Origin: Azadirachta indica
Taxonomy: Eukaryota; Streptophyta; Magnoliopsida; Sapindales; Meliaceae
Length of the DNA stretch: 64,000 nt
Assembly (NCBI GenBank): GCA_022749755.1
Contig: CM040440.1
Span: forward strand, 18,153,269 to 18,217,268
Direction of reading: 5' to 3'
Positions 11,243 to 23,440 of this stretch are shown here, piece after piece. Under the pieces are notes generated by a model that was not told the DNA's origin, ran no database searches, and was given only the letters and a program-made list of their open reading frames with translations. The translations under genes were made by a program, and so were the position numbers. The stretch's first letter is position 1; every line of letters begins with the position of its first letter.

Positions 11243-14200
11243 ATGTCGCTGAGACCGAACGCGAGAACTGAGGTTCGCAGGAGCAGGTACAAGGTAGCCG
11301 TCGATGCAGATGAGGGGCGGAGAAGGAGAGAAGACAACATGGTGGAGATCCGAAAGAATAAGAGAGAAGAGAGCTTGCTGAAGAAGCGACGTGAGGGGCT
11401 TCAGGCTCAGCAGCAACTCTCCTCTACTCTTACCTCCTCTGCGGCTCTTGATAACAAGAAGGTATTAGTCTTTTCTCTCGCTTTCTCTTACGCGTACGCA
11501 TGTGTTTTTGACTATACTGTTATGGATTTTAGTTTTCTTTTTCTTTTTTTTTCTTTAGTAAATTGTCGTGTGAAGTTAATGTCCATATGTCCAATTGCAA
11601 GGGATGATTAGGGTTACGTACTGTCGCATTTTGTTTAGTCTTTTTTGTTGATTGAAATACTGAGATTGTGCGTTTTTGCATACGATTAGATTCAGTTCAT
11701 GATTGTACTATTTGATGGATGCTTATAATTTTATTTGTTGGTGATAAGTTAGTGATACGTATGGTGACCATATACTGGAATACTAAATCGAAGCATGCAA
11801 TTATTGAGACTTTGATTTTTGTGAAAGTAGTTGCTTTGAACTTTATTCAGAACAGGCAAGTGCCCTGCTTTCTGTTGTTTGTAAGGTTACATAATGTACA
11901 TGCCTAGTAATAGCTATATTACATGTTCCGTTTTCTCTTTTAAAACCAATGGATCCAACGTTCTTTTTAATCCAATTGCAGTTAGAAAGTCTCCCAGCTA
12001 TGGTTGCATAATGTACATGCCCAGTAACAGCTTTATTACATGTTCTGTTTTCTCTTTTAAAACCAATAGATCCAACGTTCTTTTTAATCCAATTGCAGTT
12101 AGAAAGTCTCCCAGCTATGGTTGCAGGCGTCTGGTCAGATGATAGAAACTCACAGCTTGAGGCAACCACCCATTTCCGGAAGTTACTCTCAATAGGTTCA
12201 TATTGAATCTCATATTTTATTTGTGGTCCGGATTCTTATCTGTTTTTTTGGTGTATAATAATAATTATGTTTAATCTGTCTGCAGAACGGAGTCCTCCAA
12301 TCAATGAAGTTATACAATCTGGTGTTGTTCCTCGCTTCATAGAGTTTCTTTCAAGAGACGACTTTCCACAGCTTCAGGTTTAAATCAGATCACATGCTAT
12401 TTTGAAATACGCCTTAAATTGATTGCTATTTTGTCTATTTGTTGGCTGTTTTTCCAATTGTCTTCTCTCCTGTATTTTGGCATTGTTCAGTTTGAGGCTG
12501 CTTGGGCACTGACAAATATTGCTTCTGGGACCTCAGAAAACACCAAAGTTGTAATTGATCATGGGGCTGTCCCAATATTTGTTAAACTTCTAAGTTCTCC
12601 CACTGATGATGTTCGTGAGCAGGTATATATTGTGTATTATCATGTCCTTGCTTATGCCCCTTTGATTGCATTTTTCCTTCTCCAATGACATTTTAGTTAA
12701 AAACCTATATTTGGAATTGCAGGCTGTTTGGGCATTGGGAAATGTTGCTGGTGACTCACCTAAATGCCGCGATCTTGTACTCAGCAATGGCGCTTTGATG
12801 CCATTGCTGGCTCAATTCAATGAGCATGCAAAGCTTTCTATGTTGAGAAATGCAACATGGACACTGTCAAACTTCTGCCGGGGCAAGCCACAGCCTTTGT
12901 TTGAGCAGGTTGGACCTTGTCATAAAACACTGCAGGGGTCATATGCTAATATCTTATATACTTTTATTCTTGGTATTTGTTGCTAATGTCTGGTGCTGTT
13001 GAATTTCTATGCGCAGACAAGGCCTGCTCTTCCAGCTCTTGAGCGTCTCATACATTCAAATGATGATGAAGTCCTCACAGATGCTTGCTGGGCACTTTCA
13101 TATCTCTCAGATGGTACCAATGACAAAATCCAAGCTGTTATTGAGGCAGGTGTCTGCCCACGCCTGGTTGAACTCTTACTGTGAGTATTGGATATTCTTT
13201 TTGGTGAATTAATATCTCAGTTTTCCTTAAACTCTAATCAAACGTTGCTTGGGAAATCCCATGAACTTTCTTCGATTTGTAGTCATCCATCTCCATCAGT
13301 GCTCATCCCTGCCCTTCGCACGGTTGGAAATATTGTTACTGGTGATGATATGCAGACTCAGGTATTTAGGATTTAAAGCATTATCTCAATCTTTTACCTA
13401 TTTTACTTGTTATTTATGTTTTTAATCTTGACATCAATTTTTTAATTTAAAATAATAATTTTTACATCTGAATCAACTGACTTTTCTAATATATGGCCTT
13501 TTGCTTCTACAATTCTTTGGTGATTCAACAGTGGCATAATAACATTGTCATTCTGTTACTTTTCCTGTATGGAGGTGTTTCCATTTATCATTATTATTAG
13601 TTTGTACAAAATCCACATGTTGAAAGGATCTAGTGAGACGTCCTAGAAATATTTGGAAGTTTGTAGATGTCTATCTTGGGATGGTGTTTTGCATTAATTG
13701 GCTAGGATATAAAATGGTTTGATCTGTTTCTTTTATTTTTCTGGTTCTGAAATCTTTAATCTCTGTATTTGAAGCTGGTTAAAAAGATAACACTTCAACA
13801 GGATTCTACTTCAATTTGTAATGTACATTCTTGTTGGACCAAGATTCTTTTTGCTTCGTTTTTTGTAGAATGTGGATTTATATGATTCTTTTTTGTGAAA
13901 GAATTATTGGTAGTTTAAAAACTGTAAAAGCTTATTTAACTAGGTTTTGTCAGTAGTAGGTTGTAACTAGATTGTGAGATAAAGCAACATTTAACCTTCA
14001 ATTCTCTCTGTAGGGTGACTATACATGTCTCTTAATGGTTTGTGAGGAATCTGTGAGGCTTTTTGAAGATTTAATGTTAGGATTATGAAGCAACTTCTTT
14101 TCTAATTGTGAAAGAAAATGCTTGAGGGTATAGTTTTCCTTCATTTTCTGTAAATTTGAATGACATTATACTGCATTCATGTGCGTTAGCTTTTCTTTAT

Positions 14201-15212
14201 GTAGTTTGCCTCGTAAGCCTCTGTTTGATCCTTCTATTCCTTTTTACAGTGCATAATAAACCATCAAGCTCTGCCATGCCTTTTGAAACTGTTGACAGAA
14301 AATTACAAGAAGAGCATCAAGAAGGAAGCTTGTTGGACCATCTCAAACATCACTGCTGGAAATGTAAATCAGATACAGGTGAGACTAATATTGTTTTTCT
14401 TGAATGTCTGGGTTCCTGGGTTCCTGACTATCATAGATTTCCTATCTTCTATGTTTGATAATATATCATCTAATGATTATCATTAAGCTGTAGTATTTTG
14501 AATGGATCCATCGGGTATCTAAAGAGCATTTTCAGATTTTTTATTTTTATTGCATTTGTAAGCCTTGTTGTCTATTTGCTTGATGTTAATCACTGAGGTG
14601 TATATTCTGATACTATTTGCAGGCTGTAATTGATGCAAATATCATTGTGCCCCTCATTCATCTGCTTCTAAATGCCGAATTTGAGATCAAGAAGGAGGCT
14701 GCATGGGCTATTTCAAATGCTACATCTGGTGGCACTACAGAACAAATCAAGTAGACATTCTTCTACTTCTCAAAGTGTTTAACCTTTTACATGTATTTTT
14801 CATACTTGACGATTCTCATTCTTTTGTATTTGATAGATTCTTAGTTACCCAAGGGTGCATTAAGCCATTATGTGATCTTCTGAACTGTCCCGACCCAAGA
14901 ATTGTAACAGTTTGCTTGGAAGGGCTTGAGAACATTTTGAAGATTGGGGAAGCTGAGAAGAATACAGGTATTACTGGAGGTGTAAATTTGTTTGCCCAAT
15001 TTATTGAGGATGCTGAAGGGTTGGAGAAGATTGAAAACCTTCAGAGTCATGACAATAATGAGATATATGAGAAGGCAGTTAAACTTCTTGAGACATATTG
15101 GGTAGAGGAGGACGAAGATGAGCCTTTACCCCCTGGTGATGCTTCCCAAGCTGGATTTCACTTTGGAGGCAATGAACTTCCTGTTCCTTCTGGGGGATTC
15201 AACTTTAGTTAA
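11243..15212 (+). CDS. Importin subunit alpha (karyopherin alpha, IMPA type), ten exons, 533 aa
   Basis: Adaptor that binds nuclear localisation signals of cargo and, through its N-terminal IBB domain, importin beta for passage through the nuclear pore. Exons: 11243-11461, 12099-12195, 12286-12377, 12491-12622, 12723-12908, 13017-13180, 13283-13361, 14250-14378, 14623-14750, 14837-15212; all junctions are GT-AG and the phases close to 533 aa, the normal length. Residues 1-90 are the basic IBB ([20 protein letters not shown]). Armadillo repeats follow, with the Trp-Asn arrays in [55 protein letters not shown] and [11 protein letters not shown] that form the NLS grooves. The acidic C-terminal tail ends GGFNFS. 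It closely resembles Arabidopsis IMPA1/IMPA2-type proteins; the exact paralogue is unsure. Odd point: the acceptor of exon 2 lies in a 117-bp tandem duplication. Confidence 0.96.
11885..12120 (+). repeat. 117-bp tandem duplication carrying the exon-2 splice acceptor of importin alpha
   Basis: Two near-identical copies at exactly 117-bp spacing. Each contains the polypyrimidine-rich run, the CAATTGCAG acceptor (AG at 11980-11981 and 12097-12098) and the first 27 or so bases of exon 2. Only the downstream copy leads on into the real exon. From the upstream acceptor the frame reads nine normal codons and then TAA. Confidence 0.95.
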
Positions 15213-16500
15213 AGGTTTGCACTCATTCTACTGCCAACCTTTTGTTTGATATATATTTATCAAGGGACATGGGAAATTGCTACATTTGTTAATGTTTATG
15301 CGTTAAGTGAAATATTCGTTTGTCCTTCTTTGGGGTGATTTGTGATTACTTTGGTTTGCACTCATTCTACCCACAAACCTTTTGCGATGGTTTTCAAATA
15401 AGAAAGATAATGTATTTTTTGTAATTGAATAGATGGGGTTATTTTAATTCAGTTTGCAAAATATTATCAACAAATTGAGTGTTGTGATAATTTGGATTAC
15501 TGCAGTAAAAATTATACTTGGCAACATCGTTTTGGTCATTTAGACCATGAGTCAGTTTCCTGCTATGATTGGGTCTGTTTATCTCAGAGATGGAGTAGCA
15601 GTCTTATCAGTTATGACTATTTTTCCTTTTTTTTGTGAGAATCCTGTTAAAAAGATACAGATGGTTTTGTTTTTTATTATTTGATTGAGACAATGTTTGA
15701 ATTTGCAAAATATTATCAACAAAATTGAATGTTGTGATAATTTGGATTAGTGCAGTAAAAATTATAGTTGGCAACAGCGTTTTGGTCATTTAGACCATGA
15801 GTCAGTTTCCTGCTATGATTGGGTCTTATCTCAGATATGGATTAGCAGTCTTATCAGTTATGACTATTTTTCCATTTTCGTGAGAACTCTGTTAAAGGAT
15901 AAAAATGGTTTTGTTTTTATTATTTGATTGAGACGCTGTTTGAATTTGCAGGAGATTCAATTGGTTGTGGAATGAAGTTCAGAGTCCATTTTGAGCTGGT
16001 GTACATGAGGCTCTTTTTGCTGTAGTTGATCTAGTTTTGGTCCAGATTCAAAAGTGGTTGAAGATTGGCTGGAGTGATTGTGTCATTTACAAGGGTCAAA
16101 TAAAAGAGTGGTGTATGATCTCATGAACTGGTTGACATTCTGGAAGCCACTCGCAGACCTGGGAAATACAGCATACAGAGTCTCTATTTTCTTTTTATTT
16201 ATGGTTCGGTGGTCATTCTTTTCTGTGTCTTAGTTTCTGATTGCACTGACGGAGCAAACTTATGCTATAGACTCAAACTTATGCTTTTACTGGTTCATAA
16301 TTTAGATCAACAACAGAAAAATATACAATTTTGCTTCTCCTGGGGGTCGTTTTGCCAATATGATCATTGTGGATCGTATGATTTTGTATTTGATCAGAAA
16401 ACCACATCCTTCTCAGTGTGGGAAAGGAATTTTTCGGTTGTGTATTATGCCAAAACATTTAATGATTAATTAAGTATAGTGTTTGGTCGTGCTACTCGTA
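15213..16500 (+). other. 3' region of the importin alpha gene with probable 3' UTR intron
   Basis: The stop codon is followed within four bases by a GT (15217), and a TTTGAATTTGCAG acceptor-like site occurs at about 15941-15952, before sequence of different composition. An intron in the 3' UTR is plausible but not proved. The stretch contains the 249-bp tandem duplication listed separately. No other coding frame is recognised up to about 16500. Confidence 0.45.
15451..15948 (+). repeat. 249-bp tandem duplication downstream of importin alpha
   Basis: TTTGCAAAATATTATCAAC occurs at 15453 and 15702, and about 245 bp after each match with small indels (for example GACCATGAGTCAGTTTCCTG at about 15544 and 15793). 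A partial third start, TTTGAATTTGCAG, ends the array. Confidence 0.93.
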
Positions 16501-17204
16501 AGGTTTTTATTTCTATTCAGGAGCAGAACTGAAACTTGAAACTCATAACAGAATGATATGCTAGGATGCCATTAACCCGGCATCGTCCACGCTTTAGCAT
16601 CGTTTTTAGAATTGTAATAAATTCTTTACTCGCTTGGTAAACGGAGAAATGTGGGGATGTCTTGTTGAGATGACGACAGGACAAGACGGATTTGACAACA
16701 GAAGTTTCCTTCTATGATTCGACAGCTATAAAAGTCGCTGGGTTGAAATCTGATAGCAGTAAGGACATAGGCAAGCAATACAAATACGCTCCCTACGAAG
16801 TATAAAACTCATTTTGACGAAAATGCCCGTCACTCAATCAACTTGTTTCCGATAATGAGTCATCTAGTCATGGGCATGTTGTGAAATTGCGGCTATTCAA
16901 AAATCCCAGTGGAGAAATACGATCATACCAAGTACTGCAATGCAACAATATCACCAACTCCAAGAAACAGCTTGGAAATAACCTAATGCTGTGGATACAA
17001 CGGTACATGGCCCGTGAGCAAGATGGTACATTTTTGGACAAGCCATGTCGGACTTGTTTTGTCCCCGTCTCTCTTCCCTCTTGTTACTTATTGCAACAGT
17101 GTAACTATTTTTTGAGAACCAAACTGTTCATTTAGAGCTGAGAGTTCCGCTTATTACTATTTTCCAGGATTATTACTGAACATTCGGCAACATAAAGAAT
17201 AGAG
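16501..17204 (+). other. Spacer and leader before the P-loop gene, with a coding-like stretch
   Basis: About 16822-17135 is open in one frame (including residues HVVKLRLFKNPSGEIRSYQV) but has no ATG and recognisable homology is lacking. It could be a relic or unrecognised exon of the next gene. A TTTTCCAG acceptor-like site occurs at 17161-17168, but all frames after it hit stops before 17205 except through the ATG there. Confidence 0.3.
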
Positions 17205-19084
17205 ATGAAAAACCGACTATCTTGCAGCGAAGAAGATGAGTACGACTCCTCTAAATTGGTATATTATTGGTGGAGATCAGCCGCAAAGTTTGATGAATGT
17301 ATTAAGCTCAAGCTTGAACTCCCCAATGTTTCAAGTCTAACACCAAGACTCAGAGTGCTTAGAGAAATGGAGAGGTTGGCCTTAATTGCACCTGAAGGAC
17401 TCAATGAGCTTCGCTACAAGCTTGTCAACTATCGTTCAGGTGACTTATGGATACCCACTGGAGGGATTAAGAAGGAAGACATGGACATTCCACCAGCGAT
17501 CACCATTCTCTTAGTGGGTTTTTCTGGTTCAGGGAAAAGCTCGCTTGTGAACCTTATGTACAGTGTTCTAAGTCGGTCTGGACTCCTACTCTTCGCTCGA
17601 ACATCATCAGGTAGGCCATAAGCCAGACGTCCAGCTTACAAAATTACCTTGATTTGCACAGTAGTGGCCAACTGTTGCTCTTTTTTCTTTTTTTTTTTAT
17701 TCACTGCAGGAAATTCTTCATATTCCACAACTATGTATATGGAAGAACACAATGTGATGAGGTCAATGCAAAGTGGGTTCTGTGTATTTGATTCCAGGGG
17801 GTTTGATTATGATCGACTGAGTGAGGGTCTACCGGAATTGTCATCTTGGATGAACGAAGGGGTTTATCATAATCAGCTGTGCTTGAGATCAGTTGACCAT
17901 GCGTTCATAAGAAACGATCATGTGGACATCGGTCATATTAAACCATCTTCTAAGTTCGTGCAGAGGACAGTAAACTGTGTAATGGTAGTGGCTAACATAG
18001 CAGAGATCTATATAGCTTTAAAAGCAGGTGATTCCAAGCCAATAGAGGCCACTAGACAGCTCTTCTTCACACCTGATTTGAGAAAATGCAGTAAGTTTTC
18101 CTACTATATCACAAGTTAATGAGTTATTTCTCTTAGTACTTGCATTATTAGTCCATGTAATTATGATGATTTGAAGTTTCTCTCAATAATTAAGCAAGGC
18201 CTGAGTCACTGGCCCCTAATTCAGTGCCGCATTTAGTAAAACTTGTTGTATAGAACTTTCTAGCTCTAAAACCGTGAGTTTCACGATTCACAGTGAGATT
18301 CCTGACCTTTTGTCATTTTGTCAATAATGTAGCTTTCGACATTGTGCCTTGAGTGACATGTATCTGTCATTACAACTAATAACGGCTACGCCATGCATGG
18401 CCACATACAATATGCCAAAAATTGATCATTTATCACAATCAGTAGTGAAATATGTACATCGACAGATTTACCATCGTTGTGGGTAATCTGTGCTCCTCCT
18501 TCCTTTATGTTTTTTATGAATACATTAGCATCTTTTCGCATATATAACTCCTCTGCTGCTCTCATTAAATAGAAGCATTCCATGGATGCACAAATGGCTT
18601 ATGTCTGTTATGCGTTAGCTGAATAATGTATACAGTAAAACTTTGTTCTAGAGTAGTAGTATAAAAAACAACAATAATATTTACATTACTCGTTTTGTAT
18701 TCGATTGTTTCTGCAGACGAGAATCCTCTCTTAATCTTTACACATGGTGACATGTTATCAACCGAGGAGAGGATCGATGCCAGGATAAAAATATGTGAAT
18801 GTCTTGGTGTATCTGAGACCAATGGAGTATACGACATTGTTTGCCTCACTGAGTATGGATATGTTGCAGAAGAATGCGATCCTATTACGGCTTATGCCTT
18901 GACTGAAGCTGTATACAGGGCATTGCTAATATCAGACAGGGGCCACTTACCCAAGAAAAACTTCGAGGACTGGGCAATTCTCATATTATCGTGGGTTATG
19001 TGCTTCATTGCCTCTTTTTTGGCTTTCCTTGCTGATATTTGCTCCAGACTTGGCCGCAGAGACAATAAGTTGAAGTTGTGGTAG
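17205..19084 (+). CDS. P-loop GTPase-like protein with C-terminal membrane segment, 384 aa
   Basis: Exons 17205-17610, 17710-18090 and 18717-19084, GT-AG, phase-consistent. The P-loop G-F-S-G-S-G-K-S lies at residues 105-112 and a DxxG switch-like motif (DSRG) at 163-166. THGD at 271-274, after a beta-strand-like LLIF, stands where G proteins have N/TKxD, so guanine specificity is possible but the Lys is His-Gly. Residues 348-370 (starting WAILILSWVMCFIASF) form one membrane span near the C terminus, followed by a basic tail, suggesting tail anchoring. It resembles uncharacterised plant 'P-loop containing NTP hydrolase superfamily' proteins; I know no assigned function. The ATG at 17205 is chosen because the upstream frame has a stop three codons earlier. 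The second intron is long (626 bp). Confidence 0.85.
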
Positions 19085-22074
19085 AGATTGCTGTCGACGG
19101 GAGGTAGTACTTTCTCTTGTATAACTGCGTATTACCACTCGACCAGTCGTCCAAGTAGCTTCCTAGTTTTAAGTTTATGTGACTTAATTTAGAGCTAATT
19201 TTAATAAACTAATTTTGTTTATTAATTTGACTGATAATTCATCGTAATTTCAATTCTAGAGAAGTATGAAGTATCTCCACAGTTTAACCTCTGCCAAGCT
19301 ATGTGATTCTGATCTACGCCTATCCAAGCAAATTCGTATTTGTAATTTACTGTTAAAAGTAATGGTACACAATAGATCGTTCACCTTGTTAGTGAAGTTA
19401 ACCTCTACTAAATTTGAGTACGTAGAATCTCTATATTGTAAAAGGAAGATGTTGGTTTCCAACACCCAGCACTCAGCTCAATCAAAATGAAGAATTTAGT
19501 CATGCTATCTGATAGGGTGGTACATGTGTGATATGTGAAGCAAGTGCAAGACCAACTAGTTGAAGTCTCCTATGTCACTTAAGATATATAATAATCACCT
19601 GAAACTTAATTCCACCTTAAAGCAAAAACAGCAGTAACTGCTACATTAGGAACCATAAATAAAAGTATAGATGCTAAAAAAGATTTCCAAAATTTTCTAT
19701 TTTGATTGATTTGCTGCCAAATTTAAACTGCACCTAAAATCTTTTATATTTTGGCAGCAATATTAATATTTAAACTTAAATAATGAAAATACATAAATCT
19801 CTAATTTTAGTTATTTTTCATTTTTATTTTATATAGTGCTATCAGACTACAGATCAATTTCGCCTAGATAATCAGAACATATTTTTTTTATTATTTCACC
19901 AAAATTGGCGACCCATTTGTTAATATCCCAATAATTTTTCAAACTGTTTTAGAAACTTTGACCAGTCGTAGGCTCGCAGCCTGAGACGAGGAGACCTGAG
20001 CATGAAGCTGCAGGAGTATCAGCTTTAGTAAGACTTGCTGAACCAGAAAAGACAAACGGCTCCTGTAAGACCGGTAGCCTTTTTCTTTCAACTGCTAAAG
20101 CTAATGGCTAGACACCACAATCTGCGAGCTAGCTAGATAGGCTTTTCATAAGAAACCTCCATCACTTTTCTCTGCATTTGCAGCTGCAACAGCTAATATA
20201 AAAAGGTAGTCATCAAGTCTCTTACAGCTTTCTGCGAGTTAGAGAGAGAGCATTTTTCATTTTTAAATAAATGGTGAGCTGGGTGGTCACACACACTTCG
20301 TATTCTTCATTGTCAGTTTGCGAGTTGATACTATTAATTAAAAAATCGTGGCTCAATTATCTATGGATTTTTTTGTTGAAGTATAGAAAAACTGAATCCA
20401 GAAACAAAAATTCAAAACCGCGAACCTTTTTGTAGAATTATTATTGGGCTGGGGGCCAGATTAACAATGTAACCCTCTCGTTCTCCTGCATATATTAGCG
20501 GGGCATTTTCTTATTTGTGGGGTTTCTGGACCACACTACAGGTATAAGGTTGCAATAAAGTATTAACGGTTCCATTTTATTTAATTTGTTAATATATATA
20601 TATATATATTTATTGTGGGTTGCTTTCTGTGTAGTCTCTGGGACAAATGATATAAAGAAATGGCTGGCTGTCTGTGCATATAAACCAGAATATATGGGCC
20701 TGGTTTTGTCTTTTCTTGCATCGTTATCTTTCTAATTAATGTTTACCTTAATTCTATGTCTGAAATAACTTAAGATGTCATAAAACAAAACTAACAACTT
20801 CTCATGATTTCGGCTCTTTTTAACATCTCTATCGTGTACCTGCAACCCCTCATTTGGTACATGGCTAGAGAGGACATTTCTTGCTTTCATTTCTAACACG
20901 ATCCTTGATTTGGTCTTTTCAAAGTAAATTTGTGACAATCATGATCAAGTTAGCGGTTATCACCCAGAATAGAACGGCGAAAATAGGAAAAGAATACGGC
21001 ACTGTATATTCTTATTACATTTACGAAGGATTTACCATGGTTGATTTCTTCACTTCTGTGTACAAAGGTTTTGCTGCGGTAAACTACGTTACCCACAGGC
21101 AAACTGCTGGAGGATGTTTTCATATGAAGTGCAATTAATAAATTGAGCATCCTGAGTTATGGAACTGGCAATGATTTCGTTCAGTTATCCCATAGTGCTC
21201 GGTGGATTTTGTCTTTAAACTTAGTTCTTAATAGGCAATTTCAAACTGAGATCGGAGTAATCTAAATCTGCTGACTATATTTTCCAAGCAAACTTAGTTT
21301 TGTCTGTTGTTTAAGCATAAATGGAGTGAGCGGATTGGCCAAATTGATGTGTAAATTGTCAAAACCAAATAAAAAAAGAACAACAAAATCTCAGAGCCAC
21401 CTATTTGACTCTTGAACTTAACATGTCGATGTCAATGGACCCAGTAAGGTAAGTTATCTAGATTGATTAATGTCTTTTAACAAAATACACATATGTCAGC
21501 CCTCTCTTCATCCCTCAACTTTATTTTGCGACGTTGTAATAATTCGATTCTAGAGATGCCTACAGATAGCCCTTAGGCAAACTGGTGACAGCATAAAATG
21601 GATTAGGTGGACTTAGGGCTTCAATGTCTACAGTATATCTGCCTAAAAATCAGAAGTAACAGAAGAAATGGGGACAAATATATTATATCGGTTGCAGGTA
21701 TTTAATAAATCTTTGTTGCTTTTTCCCCCCTTAGCCTGCTTGCTCTCTTCCACTTTTGGCTTCAAATATTTATAGATTCCTTTCTCCCTCCCTCTCTCCT
21801 ACTGGGCATATTTCTTTTCTCTTTTTAAATAATCTATGAGAAAGTTATATGTATGACTGCAAAAATTGTTTGGCTGTCTACTAGTACCTCTTCTTCAGTT
21901 ACTAGTATTCATCTGGCCAAAACTTGGAATGATCTCTTCCTCTCTGTATTTGTTTCATTATCTGTAATATGCCATAAGGTGTTTTAAATTCACCATAAAG
22001 CCATAGAGTCAGAGACTTCAATTTCATTTCTGTGGTCTCATTCCCTTACTTCACATAGTCGATAGCTCTGATCA
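19085..22074. other. Long spacer before the GATA gene
   Basis: No recognisable coding sequence on either strand. A TA microsatellite lies at 20591-20609. The last 400 bases (pyrimidine-rich runs near 21720-21830, then 21980-22074) probably include the promoter and leader of the GATA gene, by position only. Confidence 0.5.
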
Positions 22075-22618
22075 ATGGATCTGAAGATAAAAGTATTTTG
22101 TTCTTTAGTGTGTTAAGCTTTTGTTATTTTATATCCAGGATTTTGAGCTATCAAACTTATGATCAATCTCTTCATCTTAAACAAACAGGGATCTGAGACA
22201 GGGGAAGTGAAACGGTCAGCGTTTAACGAGATCAAGAAAAGTTGTACAGATTGTCACACAACAAGAACACCTCTATGGAGAGGCGGTCCGGCTGGCCCCA
22301 GGGTAAAATATCCGTTTTCTTCATTGCATGTGTTGCGTAGTTAGTCCGTTTGGTTAGTAATGATTTTGTTTCTGTCTGCAGTCTCTCTGCAATGCATGTG
22401 GGATAAGATATAGAAAGACAAAGAGAGCACTCTCGGGTTTGGATAAAAGAGGAGCAGAAAAACGTAAAAGATCAAATAATAAGCATGTAGTTACGGTAAA
22501 AATGGGCTTGATGGCTGCATCTGCAGGCAGAGAAACGGCATTGCAGAAATCGTTGGAAGAGGAAGAAGAAGCTGCTAGACTTTTGATGTCTCTATCTTAT
22601 GGCTATGTCTATGCTTAA
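22075..22618 (+). CDS. B-class GATA transcription factor with LLM tail, 122 aa
   Basis: Small nuclear DNA-binding protein of the GATA15/16/17 type. Exons 22075-22092 (only 18 nt), 22189-22302 and 22382-22618. The single zinc finger is C-x2-C-x18-C-x2-C (Cys 25, 28, 47, 50), with the class-B intron falling inside the finger after GPR, as in Arabidopsis relatives, followed by a basic stretch (IRYRKTKRA). The C terminus EEEEAARLLMSLSYGYVYA carries the Leu-Leu-Met motif of LLM-domain B-GATAs, which act in greening, cytokinin and light responses. The weakest point is the first exon: ATG plus five codons before a GT. It is the only in-frame start I find that joins exon 2 in phase, but a longer exon 1 further upstream is possible. 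The length fits this short subgroup. Confidence 0.88.
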
Positions 22619-23440
22619 TTTGAACAAGCTAGTGAGCCAACCACTGACTTTACTATTTTATCTGTGAGATTTTTGCCATGTATGGATGGTGTAGAATGAA
22701 AGCATCAGGAGCCGATGGGCAGAAACTCAATATTCAGACAATTTTCTTCCCACCAAATGAAATTGTACTGTTGTATTTAACTAGCTTCCCTCATCCTCAT
22801 CCCATAATAATTTGATGCCTTGGTTAACTGAATTAGTTTGTTTCCTAATAAAAGCCCTAGCAATGGTTTTCCTCCAGTTGTAGTACCATAAGTTGCCACA
22901 TAAATCATCCAACTACTTACAGCTATAATAACTCGTCAAACATATGATCGAACTCCTCTGATATATCAGTACAGAGTGTTGTTGTGTCTGTTTAGTAGGA
23001 TGTGAGGTCAATTTTGCAGGTTCAATGCCGTAAATTCCGCAGCAAAATCGTATGCACATCGACGAAATTCTCTACTTGATGAATAATATAAACTTTCTTT
23101 CCAGTAAAATGCTTATTTTCCGGGTTAATTAATCATTCAAATCAACCCAGTAGGTAGTAACCCTGGTACTGTTAGTTTGTTGATTTGAAGTGTGGTAGAC
23201 GACAGTTTTATAATGTGGCTTCAAATCCTTGTATATTAATATTCGCAATAGTAATTAGAAATCGTTAGTGATGCTAACATGGTCCCGAAAAATTGAAATT
23301 TAAGTTGCAAAACTCTCTGTTGACCAAGGCTCGATTTTGCTAGAGACTTCTGGTTGACTCTGTCCAACTGTTGTTAAAGTTTCTCGCTATTCCCGGAAGC
23401 GGTTGGCGAGTTCCCAAAGCTTCTGGCGCCTCTTGCGCAA
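22619..23440. other. GATA 3' region and spacer
   Basis: AT-rich with no coding frame recognised. The 3' UTR of the GATA gene probably ends near the AATAAT/AATAAAAG runs at 22806-22853. Confidence 0.45.

Noticed and set aside
16730..16830. TATA-like motif (AGCTATAAAAGTC) as the start of a separate gene
   Set aside because: No coding frame with a start follows before the P-loop gene; at most it is that gene's own distal promoter.
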